DNA of 64,000 bases from Cephalotrichum gorgonifer (lineage: Eukaryota > Ascomycota > Sordariomycetes > Microascales > Microascaceae). Each line of letters begins with the position of its first letter. Within the stretch, counting starts at the first letter, position 1. The position numbers were made by a program, and so were the translations under genes. A model generated the notes under the pieces. That model was given only the letters and a program-made list of their open reading frames with translations. It was not told the DNA's origin and did no database searches. The stretch spans positions 434,001 through 498,000 of the forward strand of contig ONZQ02000002.1 of assembly GCA_900312665.1 (NCBI GenBank). The letters run 5' to 3'. Of this stretch, positions 11,505 through 21,817 are shown piece by piece.

Positions 11505-12529
11505 GGTTCTTCCTGGATGCAAGCAAGACTTGTCACCCTTCGTGAAGAAATTAATGGGGCGAGATCGTGAAGTGAGGATATTGGAGTGATAAAAAGTGTC
11601 AGGTGGAGGAAGGTGCTGAAGTGTTGGGAGAGTGGTGCAATAATAGTCTCGCGGCCTCATGCGTACTTGCATTGGTATTGGCCCAGCCCCACTTTCCTTC
11701 AGGTAACACTACAATGTCATATACGGGTAGGTGCAATCCTGGTGGAGCAAATCCCACCGCACTCGTATGTAACTTCAAATATAGTTGTTTTCTGGTGAGA
11801 GCTGCTCGAAGTTAGACCCATAAATACATTTAGTTAGTTAATGGCGAAAAGATGACCGACCCGGGAAGTCCACCTTCGAGAGCATTTTGACTTGGAGAAT
11901 AGGCTAGACCCCAAGAATGATGTTACTTGATACTTCTTCTCTACTTGCATTCAGGTATTTTGCTCATTGGTGAGGGGAAGGATGGAAATCCCTACCAGTT
12001 GCATAAAGGCTAGTGTGCTTGTAATTGTCCTATCATCCTATGGGAGGCTAGCATAAATCCTGGCACCATTTTGTAACTGACTATCCAACTAGACACGGAC
12101 ACTAGAACTCGAGTTGAACCTGATGCCTATTGCAACTCGACGCCCGCAGACGTAGGGAACACGGAGGGAATATCTAGAGAATGCTTCAGTGCGCTATATT
12201 CGCGCAGAAACGGGGGACAGTCTCATGCTAGCACGTGCCCCCGGTGGTCAACTAGATGTAGTGTGTCTCATCCTATTGCCGTCTCTTCCGGAGAGGTACC
12301 ACGTCAGGTACGGAATCCGCATCCGTGGGCTCTACTTACCAATTTTACGTTCTACACCGCCCACGACCGAGGCTCAGAACATGGCCTTTCTACCCTCGGC
12401 ACCTATGAAACCTACTTACTTGTTGCAACAGGTCACCATTTCCGCGCAAATGTCCGCTCGGGGGGAGAGCGCTCGATGCCGGAGGTAAATCAGTTCTTGG
12501 AAGCAGCGCGCAAGGCCCCCTAAGCCGAA
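11505..12529. other. Intergenic region, 1 kb, AT-richer
   Basis: Promoter side of the F-box gene and 3' side of the HET relic. Only short, stop-ridden ORFs occur. Nothing recognised. Confidence 0.5.
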
Positions 12530-13666
12530 GGAAGACGCATGCGTGGGCTTGACGGGAAGGTCGGAACCCCCATGGAGATACCTAGTAGAGCGTGAACCAT
12601 TCCAGCCTGTCCCCCATCCATGATGCCGTTTATATAGCAAGCTCCCACTAGCTTAAAATTCTCCCCTTCCGGTCGAACCACGTACGCTACCCTCCCACCA
12701 TCAAGCACGACGATTTCATCGCCGGGTTCAACGAATATGGAGAAGGCGTACCACTGATTCCATAGTAGAGCACAAGCTTCGCGGGTGTATTCTGTATCGC
12801 CTGGCGGTTGGCTTGTATATTTCACAGCATCGACGCTTCTCCCCTTGATCTGTAGGAGGCGGCTCGTCTCCTGCATCTTCGTGAACGACAGACGAGCCTC
12901 CGGAAGCGTTGAAGGTGGACAGGCTGAAGAATTGGAGCGGGGTGTCATCCCACGCTGCGACCCACGACGGCAGGTTAGGGACACTTGAGGTGACGAAGCC
13001 ATGGCACGAGCTCATGACATTCAGGTTTCTCCTATTCATGATAATGCCCCGACAGACCTCCGCGTACAACTCTGCCGCCGTCTTCCTGTAATCCGGTGCG
13101 GGAAACATGTTCTCCGGGTCCGACCACGCGCCCCCGAAAAAGCCAGGGGCTCCGTAGATCTTATCCCTCGGGTCCGTCGCATACGAATTCCTCGTAGCGT
13201 TCGGAATCATCGGCGCCTTCTCCCCGGGTGCCGAATCCTCCGTCTAGAAAATTGCGCATGTTGAACTCGTGGAACTCGGCGGCCAGGAACGACGTGATGA
13301 AGTCGATTTCCTCCGCCGCCTGGCCCCGTCGCACCAGGGCGTCGATGACCACGGTCAGATTATGGAAGGCTCCCGTCTTCCCACCGCAGAGGAGGATGGC
13401 TGATTTCGAGAGGGCGAGCTCCTGGACGGTCCAGAGGCCAGGCTCTTCGAAGAGAAGTAATGATCGTCATCATCGTCATTATCCTCCTTGGATTTCCAGG
13501 TGTAGGATAGGGCAGCGAGAGAAGGGTAGTTGTCGAGAGAGAACTCGATCGACCCTTTGGAAGGGCTGGCAGGGGGCAAGTGAACAAAACAGATTGAGTG
13601 AGGGTTTCGATGGGGGTGTGCTTGTATTTATATCGTACGGGAGGAGGTTGGCGCTCATCGGCCATG
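12530..13666 (-). pseudogene. Decayed HET-domain (heterokaryon incompatibility) gene
   Basis: Reading the minus strand from the Met at 13665, pieces of a HET protein appear in order but in changing frames. They are the N-terminal lead-in (YKYKHTPIETL), the domain opening (ALSYTWKS), then GLWTVQELALSKSAILLCGG, YATDPRDKIYG, PDYRKTAAELYAEV, LPSWVAAW and the usual C-terminal GDEIVVLDGGRVAYVVRPEG block. At least four lesions are needed: a frameshift near 13580 in a C-run, loss of roughly 100 residues of the domain with a frame change near 13450-13490, a frameshift near 13200, and another near 12900. No plausible introns explain these. Intact HET proteins trigger cell death on non-self recognition; this copy cannot encode one. 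Confidence 0.85.
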
Positions 13667-14070
13667 GTAGATCGTAATATTGGAGTGTCTCACTTCTTAC
13701 GCGGGACGCGGCGAAATGTCATGCGCGTGACGCGGGAGGATAGACACTCGCGTGCATATCACCACCTATGTTTTATGCGCGTATTGTGCAGGCTGCTAAC
13801 AACTGCATATAAGCAGGACTTGCCTGCAGTGAACTCCATACTCTGCATGCACCTTCCAGTGCAACCTGCTTAATATCAGAAAATGGCAGACACCCAACTA
13901 CAAAGGGATCACCTTGCTATCTTACAGGGCCACCGATTCTCTAGGGGTAACAGAGTTTTATGGGCTAAAGGCGAGGCAGTCTCAACCCCATCATAAATTC
14001 GCTCAAGTACGAGTAAGTAGAAAGCAATAAACAGTGCCACCCCAAACATTATACAAGAAACTTCACCCAA
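13667..14070. other. Spacer, 0.4 kb
   Basis: Upstream flank of the HET relic and 3' flank of the SDR gene. No gene seen. Confidence 0.5.
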
Positions 14071-14847
14071 TCATACAAACGCCGCCCCATTCACGCCCAG
14101 TATCTGCCCAGCAATCCACGCACTATCGTCACTAGCGAGGAACGCCGCCACCCCCGCAATCTCCTCCGGGTCCCCGATGCGGCCGAACGGACTCGACGCC
14201 TTAATGGCACCCAGGACCTGCTCGCTCTTCCCCTGGAAGAACAGCTCCGTGGCCGTCGGCCCCGGCGCGATGGCGTTGACCACGATCCCCTTGGCCCCCA
14301 GCCCCTTCGCTAGTAGTCGTGTCATCTGCTCGATCGCCCCCTTGGTAGCATTATAGAGTAGGTACGGCGGCGCGACGGACGTAGACCGCGTGAGGCCCGA
14401 GCTGACAAGCACGATGCGCCCGCCGGGCGCCATGTGCGGGAGGGCCTTCTGCACGAGGAAGTACGGCCCCTTGACGTTGAGGTTGAAGGCGCGGTCGAAG
14501 TCCTCCTCGGTGGTGTTCTCCACCGTGCGCATCGGCATGATGCCCGCGTTGGGTATCACCACGTCGATCCGCCCGAAGCGCTCGACCGCCGCGGCCACGA
14601 GCCGCTCTAGCTCCGGGACCGACCCGGCGTCGGCGCGGACGGAGATGGAGTTGTCGCTGCCGATGAGGGAGACGAGCTCGTCGGCGGCGGCGGCGTCGGA
14701 CGCGTAGTTGACGACTACTTTCGCACCGGCGGAGGCGACGCGGAGGGCGATGGCGCGGCCGATGCCCTTTGTGGCGCCGGTGATGAGGACGACTTTGCCG
14801 TTGAGGCTGGAATTGGGAGTAGGACTAGTGGTGCTGGTAGAAGCCAT
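14071..14847 (-). CDS. Short-chain dehydrogenase/reductase (classical SDR)
   Basis: An intronless 258-residue protein, the usual length of a classical SDR. It shows the Rossmann cofactor motif TGATKGIG at 23-30, NAG at 100-102, catalytic Ser near 150, and the YNATK motif with Tyr165 and Lys169, followed by the PG turn. An Asn-Tyr pair after beta-2 (VVNYASD) suggests NADPH rather than NADH. This is a complete, probably active oxidoreductase of the FabG-like group acting on a ketone or hydroxyl substrate that cannot be named from sequence. The first 14 residues are Ser/Thr-rich and precede the fold. No pathway partner lies beside it. Confidence 0.9.
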   Translation of the reverse strand: MASTSTTSPTPNSSLNGKVVLITGATKGIGRAIALRVASAGAKVVVNYASDAAAADELVSLIGSDNSISVRADAGSVPELERLVAAAVERFGRIDVVIPNAGIMPMRTVENTTEEDFDRAFNLNVKGPYFLVQKALPHMAPGGRIVLVSSGLTRSTSVAPPYLLYNATKGAIEQMTRLLAKGLGAKGIVVNAIAPGPTATELFFQGKSEQVLGAIKASSPFGRIGDPEEIAGVAAFLASDDSAWIAGQILGVNGAAFV

Positions 14848-15800
14848 CGCTACGGGTTTTGGTGCTTGTTTTGCTTATGAATGCTGGTTGTAGCTCTAGG
14901 ATGCGGATGAAGGCATACAATTATTTAATTTTCTGGATAGGATTTATGAGGGGCGGATAGATAGCTTAAATATATCCGCCAGACCATTATATGAGTGGTA
15001 TCGTGGGTGGCGCTGTGCTCATTGTCGCTCTCGCGCGATCGGAGTTAAGCGACTATGTACATACAGTAGGACTTAAGATGCTCCGCCGGAAGACCGAACC
15101 ATATTATCGGTCGGAGTAGCCGAGTAAGCTGCATATGTTTGCCAATTGCATACAATCCCAGGATTTCTTAATGCTGTAGTTGTATGCCATGGAATTCCCG
15201 GCCCATCGTTCGGCCAAGGTATACCCAAAGCTATGTACGTGTAATAATTGTAGTTCTCTTCAAGCTCCTGTTCTCTCCATCCTCTCAATGTTTAGCTATA
15301 TGTACCTCTCTCTGTATGAACTTTGGACTTCGCTCCCGCTTTCACTCTACTCAACAGCGCTGCAGCTTTAAAGCCCCCCAAAATATAGAACGCCTCAGGG
15401 ATAAATGTATATCATAGTATCGAAGTCGCTCGGATTTCTTCCTCGCGCACGGATTGACATCCTCGGCCGTGGTCCCGCATGTTGGGGTATTATTCCGCCA
15501 CGATATTTCCGGACACGCCCGCGCGCGCCCCGAAGCACCCGGAAGCGAGCGCTGACGAATTGCTCAACACAGATGTTACATTGCGATGCGATTGCAACAT
15601 TGAGATCCTTGATGGGGGCTATAAACGAGGCGGACGGAGACGTTGGCTTTCCCTCTCCCTTTCCCATCCGTTTCCCTTTCGTCTTTGCTTGATATTCCCT
15701 GCTCTACAATTTCTGTAAACGGAGAATATACATAATCCTTCCTCTCGCTGCTCAGCTTATACGTTTTCTTCTCCCAAGATCAAGCACACCTCTTATCGAA
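14848..15800. other. Intergenic region between divergent genes, 1 kb
   Basis: Shared upstream region of the SDR and GNAT genes, with AT-rich stretches near 14920-14980. A pyrimidine-rich leader precedes the ATG at 15801. No gene seen. Confidence 0.5.
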
Positions 15801-16370
15801 ATGGCCAACGCAAACCTCCAATTTCGCCTCGCAACTCCGGAAGATGCCCCTCAGATCCAGCAACTGATCCAGGCCGCCTTCCGCTCCGACGACAGCCGGC
15901 CGAACTGGACGGCGGACCCGGTGCTGAACGCACGCTATACCATTTCCGTCGACACAGTCCTCGACGGGATCACCTCTCCCGACAAGGAGCTCCTAGTAGT
16001 CACCGACGCCAACGGCACGGACGGCGCCGCTATCGTGGCCACCGTCGGAGTCGCCAAGGCCGGCGCCGACCTCGCCAGGATTTACAACCTCGCGCTGGAC
16101 CAGAGGTATCAGCGCGGCGGGCTCGGGCGCCAGGTGCTCACCCACGCCGAGGATTACTGCCGGCGGGAGTGGGGCGTGAAGAAGACCGGGCTGAACGCGC
16201 TCTCGCCCCGCCAGGAACTTATAAGCTGGTATATGCGCCGTGGCTATGTGAAGACGGGGACGTCGCCATTCCCCGCTCAGGCGACCGAGGGGATGGGCCT
16301 GCCGGAGATGTGGTTCGTCGAGCTAGAGAAGGATTTGGATACGGCTCTTATTGGAGACGCGGCTATATGA
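15801..16370 (+). CDS. GNAT-family N-acetyltransferase
   Basis: A single exon of 189 residues. The beta-alpha start (QFRLATPEDAPQIQQLI) and the acetyl-CoA pyrophosphate loop QRGGLGRQ near residues 105-112, preceded by the RIYNLALDQ strand, are the GNAT hallmarks. A late WYMRRGYVKTG segment matches the motif B region. Such proteins transfer acetyl from acetyl-CoA to an amine on a small molecule or protein; the acceptor is unknown. The Met at 15801 sits at the start of the fold, after a CT-rich leader. The short length leaves no room for a second domain. Confidence 0.88.
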   Translation: MANANLQFRLATPEDAPQIQQLIQAAFRSDDSRPNWTADPVLNARYTISVDTVLDGITSPDKELLVVTDANGTDGAAIVATVGVAKAGADLARIYNLALDQRYQRGGLGRQVLTHAEDYCRREWGVKKTGLNALSPRQELISWYMRRGYVKTGTSPFPAQATEGMGLPEMWFVELEKDLDTALIGDAAI

Positions 16371-16801
16371 ACCGGGGCTTCTGGAGTGAGGCTCCACGTT
16401 GAGCTCTCCACTTATACCGAACCATAGCCATTGAACCTAGAATTTCTCTTGCATTAAGCCAATTCACATGCAAACCCTCCGAGCATTTCCCTAGACTGAC
16501 ATGATTTTCAACTTGTGCCCCCCAGTACAATGTTATCTTTACATTCAATGGTCACAATCAAGGAAAATTACATGTACGTATGCTCTCAAGGGCGTCATTT
16601 ACATATCTCGCAGATCCCACAACGTCATCTTTCATGTCACCCACGCCCTTCAACCCCTCACTTCCAATCCTTCAAAAGCCAACCTCGATTACAAATTACA
16701 TGCATTCATTACCTGTTCACTAATCCAACCCAGTCCAACCCAACCCCGCTAGATTTGGACACTTTAGTACATACTAGAATAATTTATTCACATCACCAAA
16801 A
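16371..16801. other. Spacer, 0.4 kb
   Basis: Tandem gene spacer with an AT-rich 3' half that serves as leader of the next gene. No gene seen. Confidence 0.5.
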
Positions 16802-18007
16802 ATGGGAGAAGAAGAAACAGTCGAAATCACCTCCCAGTGCCTGTGCAAGGCCCACGTCTTCATGGCGTCTGTCAAGGCATCGGCGCTGCCCCTGTCCTTC
16901 ATGCTGTGCCACTGCGAATCGTGCAGGCACAAGACCGGCTGCCTCTACTTCTCCGACGTGCGCTGGCCGGGCGCCGCCGACGTGGACCTCTCCGGCCTGC
17001 AGAAGTACTACTTCTCAGAGACTCTCGTGGACTACTTCTGCGGGGAATGCTACAGCCCCATGTTCTGCAAGCGGACCGATCCGGGCGCGAAGGCGGGGGT
17101 CTGCACGGGGTCTCTGAGCAGTAGTGCCCCGAACCTGCTCGAGTACGGGTCGCACATCTTCGTGGGCGACACGCTGGACGGGGGTGCCACGCCGTGGCTA
17201 CGCAAGGGCCATATCAGCGGTCAGCACCTCAGGCGATGGAAGGGTTGGAATGAGACGTCTAACCGAGCGGGGGAGGAGCTTCCCCCCTCTTGGCCGGAAC
17301 CGTCGAGTCTCCCGAAACCAGAAGGGAAAGTCCTCCCGGGGACCACGCCGTTCTACTGCCACTGCCGCGGCGTGAACCTCCTGCTACGAAGCGCCGCCGA
17401 TCTGGCGATGGTGCCTGAGGGGGATCTTCCCTGGTACGTCGACCCGACGAGCCACAAGTACCTTGTGACTTCCTGCGCGTGCGAATTATGCCGCCGCTCC
17501 TGCGGCGCGGACATGACTAGTTGGACGTACGCCGCGCTCACGCACGTCGAGTTCCCCACGGCGGCGGCGGCGGCGGGGGACGACGCCTCACCGGAAGCTA
17601 GGCCCTTCCCCCTGAGCGCCACGGCGCTCAAGGAGGCCGTGTCCGCGAAGGACCGCGACCCGCGCCTGGGGACGCTCGAGTTCTACCAGAGCTCGCCCGA
17701 GGTGGAGCGGTATCACTGCTCGAGGTGCTCGGCGCAGATCTTCTACGTCGTCAGCGACCGGCCGGACATGGTCGAGATTGCGGTCGGGCTGATCAGCCAC
17801 CCCAGCGGCGCGAGGGCGGAGGGCCTGCTGAGGTGGGATTATGCGAGTCTCGCGGACGACGAGGGCCGCGCGGGGGGATGGAGGGACGGGCTCATTGGCG
17901 AGACGAGGAGGGAGCGGGAGGAGTGGAGAGTGGAGAGGGGATACCCGGAGGTGTGGCGTAAGGTTCGGGAGGAGAGTCTGAAGGCGAGGTCAGTCGTTCT
18001 GAGTTAG
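16802..18007 (+). CDS. Double GFA/CENP-V-domain protein
   Basis: An intronless 401-residue protein with two zinc-binding GFA modules. The first has C-x-C at 13/15 and C-x-C-x2-C at 36/38/41, then a YFCGECYSPMFC pair. The second begins near residue 183 (FYCHCRGVNLLL), with CACELCRRSCG and a final YHCSRCSAQIFY pair. This is the arrangement of glutathione-dependent formaldehyde-activating enzyme relatives. The family binds zinc; some members promote formation of S-hydroxymethylglutathione, but most fungal ones, including duplicated forms like this, have no proven reaction. The C-terminal 50 residues are charged and helical. Confidence 0.88.
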   Translation: MGEEETVEITSQCLCKAHVFMASVKASALPLSFMLCHCESCRHKTGCLYFSDVRWPGAADVDLSGLQKYYFSETLVDYFCGECYSPMFCKRTDPGAKAGVCTGSLSSSAPNLLEYGSHIFVGDTLDGGATPWLRKGHISGQHLRRWKGWNETSNRAGEELPPSWPEPSSLPKPEGKVLPGTTPFYCHCRGVNLLLRSAADLAMVPEGDLPWYVDPTSHKYLVTSCACELCRRSCGADMTSWTYAALTHVEFPTAAAAAGDDASPEARPFPLSATALKEAVSAKDRDPRLGTLEFYQSSPEVERYHCSRCSAQIFYVVSDRPDMVEIAVGLISHPSGARAEGLLRWDYASLADDEGRAGGWRDGLIGETRREREEWRVERGYPEVWRKVREESLKARSVVLS

Positions 18008-19005
18008 GTATATGGTGCCGGAATGAAGATCTTCCTGGTTTCTTGACAGGGAGAAAATGATTAGTATTCCATCATCCGGTTTTCTGAACATGCATATGTG
18101 ATGGCCCTGTCAAACCTGCGGATATCTGCGCTACTTTTGGTGGTGTGATCTGTCAATCGGCTGTCCGAGTGTGACGCCGGGATTTGAATGGCTGAGGACG
18201 AGCTAGTGGCATGTACGGAAGCGGCATCAGGTTACGCTTCCGCATCTGGCAGCGGTGAAGGCTGGGGTAAGTGGTGTGCGATGACTGAGGATCATCTCAT
18301 GTCCGGCCTAAGATGAGGTGGAGGAGAAGTGACGTGAAGGAATGTTTGATGCTAAGCTGAAGCAGTGGATGTCCGAGAGTGTCGAAGGGCCGGCCATCTG
18401 GCACTAAGGGGTTGGCCACGCGGGGTGAGGAGGCGGGCCGAGCCTGCTGCGGGTTTCCGGTGACTAAATTTCTTACTGGTACAGAGTAATAGAATATGGT
18501 AGGGCGCAGGTAACTCGGAAGAGAGAAGAGAGGGGGTGGTGATTATGATTTTCAGCTACTACGTACATCCGCGACGAGGTTTAACTCGGACGAGACCTTT
18601 TTGTCGATCCCTTGCTCGATTACGAGCATAGCTAGTGCGAGAAGTGACGATAGGGTCCGGGTCGGGTCCGGGTCCGCCCGTCTCGTCCAGCTGCTTTGAC
18701 AATGTCCGGGAGACACGAAAATAGGTCTCGTTGGCTGACCAGCCGCGGAAATTGGACCTTGATGGGTTTCTACCCACCGCTAGCACTGCCTCGCATTGCG
18801 TTAGTAATGTCTCGCCCATGTCAGTGTCTCGTCCTAGCTGCGTTGTCTGTTTCCGACAAGGACTGTCTGGTGCCTTGGTATTATGGGAGTGCTTTTCCTC
18901 AGGTGACGCTGAGAAATATTGGTTGGTGAGACATCACGACTCGTCGTGGCGCCAGAAATTATTCACTAAGTAATCCAGGCACACGCTAGCGACATCATTT
19001 TGTGT

Positions 19006-19337
19006 CAAAAAACCCCTTTTTGGGAGCGGGTAAACGCTTGGCGGTGCCGTTCCCGCGCATCGAGCGGCGGTGTATGTAATAACTTGTTATGTACACTACA
19101 GGCGATGCTATAGCGCCTCTCGGGAGGACTACCCAATGGGACGCTAGCGACGACATAGCATACTTGAAAATTTTATGAGCTGTATAGGCTGAGGTTGGAA
19201 AAAGAATTATGCGTCGTACGAAGCTAGGGAGGCGTCGGTAAGGGGAGCGCTTGCTCGACCTGGTGGCTACAATACGAGGTCTTGGGAGACGCATCTATCC
19301 TCGCCGGAAAACGCCAACCTCGAAAAAGGGTTTTTTG
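19006..19337. mobile_element. Candidate MITE with inverted ends
   Basis: The sequence starting CAAAAAACCCCTTTTT at 19006 recurs inverted at the right end (AAAAAGGGTTTTTTG ending at 19337), differing by one C. Weaker similarity continues inwards (a TTGGCG block on both sides). The enclosed 332 bases encode nothing. The size and inverted ends fit a non-autonomous DNA element, but no clear target-site duplication is visible, so this stays tentative. Confidence 0.35.
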
Positions 19338-20454
19338 TTTGTTCCCCGGGTGGGGACCTGGCCTGGCCCGACGACGCCTTGCTTCCTGCTCCCCTACCTT
19401 CCGCGCTGAGATCGGCAAGGCGAGGGGGGGAAATACAGGTAAAAAGGGCTGACGACGTTTTCCAAGGCGTAAATCATGGCGTAAATATTGATTGCCACCC
19501 CCGCGTATACCTGCAGAACAGAACAGGGCCCCATGGCCCTATTGCCTTGCCCCAGGGTAGCAAAATTCTGATCGTCGGTGACGTCGTGAAACCTTCCGGC
19601 ACCAATCGGGAAATCACGACTAGGCACGGTTTCCCCAGTTTCCCCAGAGGCGGGAAAAATTTTGACTACAGCCGGGGAGGCAGGGGACGGGGGGGGGACA
19701 AAGCGGCTATGAAACCTAATCTAATCATATTAACTAGCTACCGGGCGACCGGACTCGGGAATCACCCCCTGGGCCCCTCCAGTGACACCCTAGTCCCAGT
19801 TCGTCGCCCCCGTACCCGATTACTATTACGTGTGTTCCTGCATGCATGTTTGCTTGTACAAGTAAGTAAGGGAATGCCGTGTTATGATGGATCAGAGCCT
19901 TGCCTGCATCGTTGAAAAAGGAAGGTGAGCGGCATGGGGCGGTGAACATTGACGACTCGCATGAGATGAGTTTCTTGGCCCGCGGGTATTGGGGGCGTAC
20001 GTAGGGTGCTGATCGGAGATTTCGGCTTCACATCGGTGAGGTTGGAAATGTCAGACAACGCACTCTTAGTCCTGCTTTCAGGGGAATCACACGGGCTGAA
20101 GGGCGGGTAGCTGCGTGATATAGGCGGGCGGCGTCTTACCTACATGTACCTTGATGTACCTGAAAGGGTGCTGGGAGACATGATTGATTACTATACTGCA
20201 GGCTGGGGGGGAACGGGAAGGGAGTAACAGCCTGCATCCTAGATGGGGCTCTCATGACATTCGAGAGTGGCGTCTGACCTCGAGGATGATCGTCGCCCCC
20301 TGGGAAGATTGGGCTGAGAGACCTGCTCGTTAGACATGGTCTCTCTGGGAAAAGCAACCCGCTCACTCTAGACCTCTCCAGACTTAGTCCGACGAGCTTC
20401 AGGAAGCGGCAGGGAAGCCAATTTCGCATGAGTCCAGAGTACGATCGATTTGGG

Positions 20455-20462
20455 GATAAAAG
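20455..20462 (+). promoter_or_regulatory. TATA-like element of the hydrophobin gene
   Basis: GATAAAAG lies about 155 bases before the hydrophobin ATG. It is followed by a leader almost purely of C, A and T, the usual layout of a highly expressed fungal gene. Confidence 0.5.
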
Positions 20463-20618
20463 GGACCAGATCCCTCCATCATCCAGCATCCTTTCCTCTC
20501 CTCATCATCATCCACTCATCAAACAATCAAACAACTCTTAATAACCAACTCTCCAACACACTCTCTCAACCACTCTCTTTCTAAACAACCACCACTCCCA
20601 ACAACCACCAACTTCAAA

Positions 20619-21019
20619 ATGTTCGCCATCCAGACTCTCGTTGTGGCCTTCGCTGCCTTCGCCGCCGCCTCTCCCCAGGGCTCCAAGGGCAAGTCCGTCG
20701 CCGACGTCCAGGCCACCTGCTCTGGCAACGGCAGCGGCAACCAGATCTCCTGCTGCAACGTCAGCAAGGGTGACACCGGCCTCGACATCCTTGGAGGACT
20801 CCTCGGCGGTGCCTGCTCTCCCATCTCCATCCCCATCGGTCTCGTCGCTGCTGCCGTCCCCATCACCGACTACTGCAACACCCAGGTCGCCTGCTGCTCC
20901 GGCGACCAGACTGTAAGCAATCTCTCCTCCATCTTCTTCCTCCACTTCTCTCCCGCTTTACTAACACATCTGCTATCCAGGGCCTCGTCAACGTCCAGTG
21001 CCTCCCCATCTCCGTCTAA
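20619..21019 (+). CDS. Class I hydrophobin
   Basis: Exons 20619..20912 and 20981..21019 give 110 residues. The intron carries a CTAACAC branch site. A signal peptide (about residues 1-18) precedes eight cysteines in the order C, CC, C, C, CC, C. The spacing of 10, 19, 19, 5 and 11 residues between them, especially five residues before the second CC pair, fits class I better than class II. Secreted hydrophobins self-assemble at air-water interfaces and coat spores and aerial hyphae. The middle loops are Gly/Leu/Ile-rich as expected. The last cysteine lies in the 13-codon second exon, so the intron must be spliced for a complete protein. Confidence 0.93.
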
Positions 21020-21817
21020 GCGGCTCCCCAATGGGCCCGGTTCTCATGGCCCGGACGCTCCAGACAGGTGGCATTTAGTCGGTGGCTTCCGGTTTCCCGG
21101 TCGCGGCTTGCAAACTCCATGGCGTGAAGCATTTACTTTCGACAGAACAGATCCGGTGGAGGATGTGGTGTTTGGATTTGAAAGGGGTTTAGACGGTAGC
21201 TTATCGTATTAATAGATATACATCGTTGCCGAACCTCTTGTGCCTTTTCAATAATCTTCTGTGCTCGCCGCGTCTTTGCTCATACGCCATCTTGAAACTT
21301 TCCACCCCTTTTCTCATCGAGTTCTGCTTCCTCTCCTGAACACCACCCATCTATATTCACTAACGGATCAGATCCCATCGCAACCACTAATACTGATCCC
21401 TTCAGCACCCTTTATCTAGGGAGACGATGTAAGTCGTCTCCATAAATTTCGTCACATGGGGGAGAATCTGGCCAGTTGGGGAGGACCAGAATAAATAGGT
21501 AATACCTTTGGACCACGGCCGTCCTCCTGAGTTACCCCTCCCGCGGGTTGATTATTCCTCGATCTTGTCATGCTTAGTATAGTTTTCCACAAAAAGTGGT
21601 TGGTCGGTCGTCTATGAGATGTGCAGCATATTTTTGATTTTGTGTGTAATTATACATTTAGACTGACACTGTGTGGCGTTTATGCTTATCTGAAAGGGCG
21701 CTTGAGTGTCGCGTCAACTTGATGGGCGACGTGTTCTCCTAGAGGAATTCAGCTTCCACTAACTAATAATAGCTTTCACGTTTTCGATTTCATTGAGCCT
21801 TTTTTTTAAACCCCAAA
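21020..21817. other. Intergenic region, 0.8 kb
   Basis: 3' flank of the hydrophobin gene and leader of the next gene. No gene recognised. Confidence 0.5.

Larger units (their letters stand above)
18008..20618. other. Gene-poor region, 2.6 kb
   Basis: No ORF here looks like protein. It holds a short GGGTCC-type direct repeat near 18654-18676, a candidate MITE (19006-19337), and at its right end the hydrophobin promoter and leader. Confidence 0.5.

Noticed and set aside
15000..15140. 5S-rRNA-like GGAGTTAAGC word
   Set aside because: The rest of the stretch does not fit the 5S fold or conserved blocks.
19379..19915. 178-codon plus-strand ORF
   Set aside because: Starts in a GC-rich patch, has no recognisable segment or splice signals, and no leader.
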